Origin: an uncultured delta proteobacterium
GTDB lineage: Bacteria; Desulfobacterota; Desulfobulbia; Desulfobulbales; Desulfocapsaceae
Length of the DNA stretch: 55,564 nucleotides
Direction of reading: 5' to 3'
Assembly: GCA_903875445.1 (NCBI GenBank)
Contig: CAIQWD010000032.1
Location: 1 to 55,564, forward strand
Shown here: piece by piece, positions 50,776 through 55,564 of the stretch
How positions within the stretch are numbered: the stretch's first letter is position 1
Layout of the letters: every line of letters begins with the position of its first letter
The notes under the pieces: generated by a model
Database searches by the model: none
What the model was told of the DNA's origin: nothing
Seen by the model: only the letters and a program-made list of their open reading frames with translations
Made by a program: the position numbers and the translations under genes

Positions 50776-53700
50776 ATGGCAAAAGACAAAAACATACCAG
50801 CGGATGATGACATAACCAGTTCAATACAGATTCTGGAGCGAAGAGATCTTGATCTCGTTACCAATATTGATTTATCTGGTTATGCAAAATCGGGAAGTTC
50901 TGCAGCTTGGGGGGGAGCACAGTTTCAATTCCTGAGAGTTAAGGCTATTTCAAGGGCGCTTGCTGACAAGAAGTCTGATGTTGAGCGGTACTTGATGGAA
51001 GATGTGTTGTCTGGTCTGAATGGTCTTAAAGCTCCTTTTGTCTATTTAATAATTGGATCTAGATTGAAGGTTAGCATATATCTCGGGATTTTGAATAAAT
51101 CTACGTTAAAATCCACTTTTCCTCTTCACCTTGATATGCTCTCAAGCTCTTTACAGAGTACTTTCCCTGATATAGAACTTGAACCGTTAAGCAAAGAGTC
51201 TGTTGATCGTAATATTGGGAACTTTTTTCAGAAGTGCCGAAACTACGGCATAATGACCGGAGTTCCAACAGCTAAAATAGGAGTAGAAGAACATGGCATC
51301 GAACAGATAGAAAGATTGTTGAGAGGACTGTACCGACAGGAATTTGGATACATGGTAATTGCAGATCCTATTAATGATATTGAGGTAATTAATGCGTTTG
51401 ACGACATAGCAAATGATATCAGAGAAAAATCGCCCTTAATAAAGGAATCGAAGCAGTATACTCAGACGTCAAGAGTGACCGTGACTGGAGAGTCACTCAA
51501 TAGGTCAATGCAATATTATATCGAATTGTTAGAAACACTGCTTGAGAAGCTACAGTTGGCTAAAGCTCAGGGCATGTGGCGAACGATGTCTTATTTTTTT
51601 TCACCTGACCCCGCAACCACCGCCAAGATGGGAAACCTGCTAAAAACTGTTTTTAGTGGAGAAGAGTCAGTTCCTGAGGCCATCCGTACTATTACCTTAA
51701 CAGGAGGTAATCCATCAGCAATACTCGCTAAATTCCGGCAAATAGAACTTGAATTAAATTTCCACCCTGCCTTTTCATTAGAGCACCCGCTGCAAAAAAT
51801 CATAAAACATAAGTTTGTTTCAGTTCTGAATTCCCGTGATTTGGCAACATTGACTCATCTCCCCAAGGAGGAGATGCCCGGTTATGATGTTAAAGACACT
51901 GCACGGTTTGGTGTCTGTCTTCCTGATAGAAAACCGGCTGACACCGTTTTTATTGGTGAGATAATCGATCGTGGAAGTGGTACTGGAAACCAGTATGGCG
52001 TCTACGTACAAGAATTAGTCAAGCATGGTTTGATTGCAGGGGTGACTGGTAGTGGCAAGACTAATACCTGTCTGAATCTTCTGGATCAGTTATGGAAAGG
52101 GAATTCTGGGACACCTTTTTTAGTTATAGAACCTGCTAAAGCTGAATACAGATCTCTCTTGAATGTGGAAGGGTCCGAAGACCTGCGGATATTCACTCTT
52201 GGGGATGAGATGACCTCTCCGTTCAGGCTGAACCCTTTTGAGATAATGGAAGGTGTAAAACTTCAAACACATATAGATAATTTAAGGGCAGTTTTTAATG
52301 CTAGTTTTGTGATGTATGCCCCGATGCCGTATGTCCTTGAGCGATGCATCCATGAGGTGTATCAAGATAAAGGATGGGATTTGACTACCAACCTCAATCG
52401 GCTTTCTGAAAGAGCTGAAAAAAGTCCCTTTGGCATATTCCCAACTTTAACGGATCTCTATGAGAAAATTGATCCCGTGGTTAATGCCTTGGGTTATGAG
52501 GATAGATTGACCATGGATATTAAAGCTGGATTAAGGGCAAGGATCGGTAGCTTAAGGATAGGTGGGAAAGGATCAATGCTTGATACGGCTTTGTCAATTC
52601 CAATGGACAATTTATTGAATAAGCCCACAATTCTGGAGCTCCAGAGTATTGGTGACGATGAGGAAAAAGCATTTATCATGGGACTCCTGATAGCGAAGCT
52701 TTATGAATACAGAGAGATTGAAAGCAAGAAAAGAGGCAGTAATTCAGGGTTAAAACATGTCACCCTCATAGAAGAGGCACATAGACTTTTATCTAAATCC
52801 TCCACGGATTTTAGCAATCTAGAAAACGTTAGCACTAAGGCAAAGGCAGTGGAGACCTTTTGTAATATTCTCTCTGAGATTAGAGCCTTCGGAGAGAGCA
52901 TATTAATAGCGGAGCAGATACCTTCAAAGCTTGCCCAAGATGCCATTAAGAACACAAATCTCAAGATCATGCACCGGATTGTCGCTAAAGATGACCGTGA
53001 TTTGATGGGCGACACCATGAATCTGAACGAACAGCAGAACAAGTTCGTTTCGATTATGTCTAAAGGCGTAGCTGCTGTTTTTTCTGAAGGGTTTAATGAG
53101 CCCTTTCTTGTGCAGGTTTCACATTATCAGTCTATGGTGAAAATGCTTAATCCTAAGGTGATGAACGTTCAGGATATTGATATTAGCCGCTTTATGGCCA
53201 AAAAACTGATTCCCCTGAATCATATATTTGGGAGACATACCGGTTGTAAGCAGTGCCAGAGTAAGTGTACCTTTAGGGATGTGGCAAATTGTCTGCTCTC
53301 CAACCCGGAAAATATTAGAAACTTTAGCAAGTTTATATTTGCAATCATTGAAACAACCGGCAATCTAACAGCTCTTTTCCCTTTGTTTAGAGACACCCTC
53401 TTGCAAGAAATAAGAGATTCATTGCAAAAAGATGGAGAGGCCAATGGCATTATGTTCTGTTTTTTGATCACATCGGGCGAGTCTTACATCCGGAATAAAG
53501 GCAGGCAGTATGACCTTTCTTCGCACAAAAAGATTGTTTTATTAAACGCTTACAACAATGTTGTAAATTCCTATTTTGCCATTCCTGTGAAGACTCAATT
53601 GTCAGCGGATACTGAATTCTACCTCAAAGATTTTCAAAGGAGTTACAAGGAAAGCTTTGGAATTGACAAGGGACCTTTCCCGGGATGTAATGAGTTTTGT

Positions 53701-53976
53701 AAAAATAAATGCATATTCAGGTATGAGGTTGAACCGTGGGCGCGGGATCAAGATGTTGATGACAAATTTATGCAAGCAATCAAGAGTAAGAGCGAGCCTG
53801 AAGCTAGACTTCGAGTTAGAAGCCTCTGCATTGATGTGGCACACAAACTCGCCAGCGGAAACAGTGGTGAGTTTGTTAAAAATTTAGCTCTTTGCTTCTT
53901 CATTCAAAAATCCGTGCAGTGGAGCACCATGAAAGTAGTACAAAATATAAACAAATGGTTTTTTAAAGTCGACTGA
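50776..53976 (+). CDS. HerA/FtsK-like ATPase with two Cys clusters
   Basis: 1066 residues. Residues 1-400 have no recognised domain. A HerA/DUF87-type ATPase follows: Walker A GVTGSGKT (422-429), then TPFLVIEPAKAEYRSLL, PFRLNPFEI, and Walker B HVTLIEEAHRLL (661-672), with AEQIPSKLA and VAKDDRDLMGDTM after it. The C-terminal part has two related Cys motifs, GCKQCQSKCTFRDV and GCNEFCKNKCIFRYE, likely metal sites. Hexameric HerA ATPases pump DNA and appear in defence systems with nuclease or NAD-ase partners, but no such partner is recognised beside it. Probably the core of an uncharacterised module with the next two genes. Confidence 0.8.
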   Translation: MAKDKNIPADDDITSSIQILERRDLDLVTNIDLSGYAKSGSSAAWGGAQFQFLRVKAISRALADKKSDVERYLMEDVLSGLNGLKAPFVYLIIGSRLKVSIYLGILNKSTLKSTFPLHLDMLSSSLQSTFPDIELEPLSKESVDRNIGNFFQKCRNYGIMTGVPTAKIGVEEHGIEQIERLLRGLYRQEFGYMVIADPINDIEVINAFDDIANDIREKSPLIKESKQYTQTSRVTVTGESLNRSMQYYIELLETLLEKLQLAKAQGMWRTMSYFFSPDPATTAKMGNLLKTVFSGEESVPEAIRTITLTGGNPSAILAKFRQIELELNFHPAFSLEHPLQKIIKHKFVSVLNSRDLATLTHLPKEEMPGYDVKDTARFGVCLPDRKPADTVFIGEIIDRGSGTGNQYGVYVQELVKHGLIAGVTGSGKTNTCLNLLDQLWKGNSGTPFLVIEPAKAEYRSLLNVEGSEDLRIFTLGDEMTSPFRLNPFEIMEGVKLQTHIDNLRAVFNASFVMYAPMPYVLERCIHEVYQDKGWDLTTNLNRLSERAEKSPFGIFPTLTDLYEKIDPVVNALGYEDRLTMDIKAGLRARIGSLRIGGKGSMLDTALSIPMDNLLNKPTILELQSIGDDEEKAFIMGLLIAKLYEYREIESKKRGSNSGLKHVTLIEEAHRLLSKSSTDFSNLENVSTKAKAVETFCNILSEIRAFGESILIAEQIPSKLAQDAIKNTNLKIMHRIVAKDDRDLMGDTMNLNEQQNKFVSIMSKGVAAVFSEGFNEPFLVQVSHYQSMVKMLNPKVMNVQDIDISRFMAKKLIPLNHIFGRHTGCKQCQSKCTFRDVANCLLSNPENIRNFSKFIFAIIETTGNLTALFPLFRDTLLQEIRDSLQKDGEANGIMFCFLITSGESYIRNKGRQYDLSSHKKIVLLNAYNNVVNSYFAIPVKTQLSADTEFYLKDFQRSYKESFGIDKGPFPGCNEFCKNKCIFRYEVEPWARDQDVDDKFMQAIKSKSEPEARLRVRSLCIDVAHKLASGNSGEFVKNLALCFFIQKSVQWSTMKVVQNINKWFFKVD

Positions 53977-53987
53977 GGAGGTGAATT

Positions 53988-54662
53988 ATGAAAGAATCTT
54001 CTGAGGTTTCTGAGAGCTTAGAAAAACATACAATGAGATCTGCTGAGAGGAGGGGTGAAAGTTTCGATGAATTGAGAGCATTTGATAACTCTAGCCATAT
54101 CGAGACGTTTGATGACATAAGAAAGCAGGGCTCTGACAAGTCAATTGAAACCTTTGATGATTGTCGAAGTGAGACCGAACATGGCGACGTTAAGGAAGAG
54201 TTCAAGTCAGGAGAAAACGAGCGTCTCTCTAATTCAGCGACGAAATTGAGTATCGATAGAGGGAGACATAGAGCCTATGTAGCAATAAAAGAAGGCTATG
54301 ATAACAACCCGGCAAAGCTTAATGATGTATACACCCAAACAGATGGTCAAAATTTTATAGATAGAAGAGGTATCACTAATGTAAGCTTTGATGAGGATGT
54401 TCTTAACTCAGAGGATATGCAGAATTTAATGAAAGAGCATGATTTTAAAAATTGGGAACAAGGCCAGGTGGAACATAAGGGTTTCACTTACAATGATCAT
54501 GTGAAGGAATTCGGCCGGTTGCATGAGTGTCAGGAGGCGATAAAAAATGGGCATTCACCTAACGAAATAGAAGGCCTTTTCGGGAAAGAACATGCTGACA
54601 CGTATAAAAGATTTTATGAGCGAGACCCGATCGAGATTAATCGAACAGTTGAGATGGAGTAA
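53988..54662 (+). CDS. Acidic protein with three FDDIR-type repeats
   Basis: 224 residues, highly charged, no membrane segment. The N-terminal third repeats a short motif three times: ESFDELR, ETFDDIR and ETFDDCR, spaced about 15-17 residues. The C-terminal two thirds look globular (DRGRHRAYVAIKEGYDNNPAK, HVKEFGRLHECQEAIKNGHS). No family recognised. GAGGAGGTGAATT precedes the start, 11 bp after the HerA-like gene, so it is very likely a functional partner of the ATPase. Confidence 0.65.
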   Translation: MKESSEVSESLEKHTMRSAERRGESFDELRAFDNSSHIETFDDIRKQGSDKSIETFDDCRSETEHGDVKEEFKSGENERLSNSATKLSIDRGRHRAYVAIKEGYDNNPAKLNDVYTQTDGQNFIDRRGITNVSFDEDVLNSEDMQNLMKEHDFKNWEQGQVEHKGFTYNDHVKEFGRLHECQEAIKNGHSPNEIEGLFGKEHADTYKRFYERDPIEINRTVEME

Positions 54663-54838
54663 TTGCATAAATATATTGTATCAAATCGATATATACGATA
54701 TGCGAAAAAACAGGATTATGTACAAATTTGAATTAATAACTGTACTGAGATATCTAAGGTACCTCAATAACACTCAAACGCGGTTGGTTTTTAGTCGATT
54801 CGCGACAATCAATAGAGAGGAGACTTTCTGAGATAATT

Positions 54839-55189
54839 ATGAGCGGATTTGATAAGGCATTATGGTTTTGGCTACCGGTTCTGATATATAAAGCAATTTC
54901 TGCTTGTTTTAGGACAATTTGGAAATTCAATCTTTGGATCCTCCAGACGATTAGCGGTGTCCCACTTTTTTATTGTCGGCCCGAATATCGGTTGCCGGCG
55001 ATTTTCATTGGGACCATCGGGACCCTGTCAACTTTTAACTTTCTCTGTTATGTATTTGCGTTGGGTTCTGCCTCTGGCGTGAATGGGTCCCCAAGAGGAT
55101 TACCCGTGAATGATTTGTTGACGATGGGGCTGGTTGGCATTGGGCTGTTAATAGTGTGCAGATTACTGATAAGACGAGGCTCAATATAA
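54839..55189 (+). CDS. Small membrane protein, unknown
   Basis: 116 residues with two clear hydrophobic segments (about 55-78, IFIGTIGTLSTFNFLCYVFAL, and about 93-110, LLTMGLVGIGLLIVCRLLI) and a basic N-terminal Trp-rich region that may be amphipathic. GAGAGGAG lies about 15 nt before the ATG. It follows the repeat protein after 176 bp in which I see no gene. It may be the membrane component of the HerA-like module. Confidence 0.6.
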   Translation: MSGFDKALWFWLPVLIYKAISACFRTIWKFNLWILQTISGVPLFYCRPEYRLPAIFIGTIGTLSTFNFLCYVFALGSASGVNGSPRGLPVNDLLTMGLVGIGLLIVCRLLIRRGSI

Positions 55190-55194
55190 GAGCT

Positions 55195-55470
55195 ATGGAA
55201 TTATTTTTTAAAATTTGCTCTTCTGCTCGGAATCTTACAGAAATTGTGCCGGAAAACTAATTTAAGGAAAAACTGATTAAACTGGCTAAAAGGGATCTCG
55301 ACAACTTTCTCCTTGGAGGAATCTTCCCAGTATTGCCAAATGGTGGTTGCATAAAGCACTTTACTTGTGGCATGCAAGCCAAGAAGGCGAAAAAAGAGGC
55401 GGTCGAGAATAAGAGAGGGGAAAAGTGGCTCAAGATCTATCTGACTTCAAGAAACTTGAAGAGTTTTTAA
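55195..55470 (+). pseudogene. Open frame interrupted by one stop codon
   Basis: An ATG at 55195 opens a frame of 91 codons broken only by TAA at 55258-55260. The second part reads FKEKLIKLAKRDLDNFLLGG and continues with Cys and Lys-rich residues. No family recognised. It may be a recently inactivated small gene, or chance. Confidence 0.3.
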
Positions 55471-55564
55471 CTTTAGCAAAAACAATTGATGTATTTAAAA
55501 GCTGCCAGGACATTTTTGATGTATTTGGAATCAAAGATAAAAACGCATCTCTTTATGATATTCA
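55425..55564 (+). CDS. Gene start running off the window
   Basis: GTG at 55425 preceded by GAGAGGGG opens an uninterrupted frame to the window end (46 codons seen: AQDLSDFKKLEEFLTLAKTI, then DVFKSCQDIFDVFGIKDKN). No family recognised from this much. Confidence 0.45.
   Translation, partial: MAQDLSDFKKLEEFLTLAKTIDVFKSCQDIFDVFGIKDKNASLYDI

Noticed and set aside
54592-54831. 79-codon frame between the repeat protein and the membrane protein
   Set aside because: Overlaps the supported gene by 71 bp, has no ribosome binding site and low-complexity composition.

Overview
The window is most of the transfer region of a conjugative plasmid (or a plasmid-derived element) closely related in gene content to IncP-1 plasmids such as RK2/RP4, in a Gram-negative host, probably a proteobacterium in the broad sense. 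The evidence is a complete trbA-trbL/trbP set, traG-traF-traE-small ORF-traC, and a relaxosome block traI/traH-traJ-oriT-traK-traL-traM. The 78-residue mature TrbC pilin and the nic region are almost those I recall for RK2. KorB-type operators lie in front of trbA and between traJ and traI. The host species cannot be read from the sequence.

Layout. 1-98: about 22-bp iterons, probably the edge of the vegetative origin. 400-765: trbA regulator, then a terminator and a palindrome-bearing promoter. 896-19381: one long plus-strand operon for the mating-pair apparatus (trbB-trbP), coupling protein (traG), pilin cyclase/peptidase (traF), topoisomerase III (traE), a small protein and an ArdC-primase (traC). 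Most genes overlap by 1-8 nt. In RK2 the Tra1 and Tra2 halves are separate; here traG-traC follow trbP directly and face traI, and the 24-kb space between traC and traI is filled with cargo.

Cargo (19.4-43.5 kb). It starts with a Phd/RelE-type toxin-antitoxin pair with a textbook promoter. A minus-strand defence island of about 17.5 kb follows. In transcription order it encodes a SNF2-like helicase, a DUF4391 protein, a giant RecD-like helicase with a PD-(D/E)xK tail, a type III-like N6-adenine methylase, a Schlafen-AlbA_2/HATPase protein, a type III Res subunit and a PHP-SMC (TrlF-like) ATPase. Next is a graveyard of truncated defence genes: an Abi_2 start preceded by a structured RNA, a DUF6088 antitoxin start fused to a HigA tail, and a tyrosine-recombinase tail. 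After these come a membrane-anchored Mrr nuclease, a second degenerate copy of the res 3' end, an AbiE type IV toxin-antitoxin pair and a HigBA pair between about 140-bp direct repeats. This is a much-reworked integration hotspot.

Relaxosome (43.5-48 kb). traI with nested traH, and traJ, are read leftwards; traK-traL-traM are read rightwards from an RK2-like oriT. Ten 11-bp repeats in phase with the DNA helix sit just before traK.

Right end (48-55.6 kb). This part is AT-richer and looks acquired. It holds an exported protein made of two copies of an SH3b-like unit, a 272-bp MITE-like element with 32-bp perfect inverted ends, a small unknown protein, and a HerA/FtsK-like ATPase with two Cys clusters followed by a repeat-containing acidic protein and a small membrane protein. 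A gene runs off the right edge. The best candidates for undescribed biology are the seven-gene defence island, the HerA-like ATPase module, and the structured RNA in front of the Abi_2 remnant.
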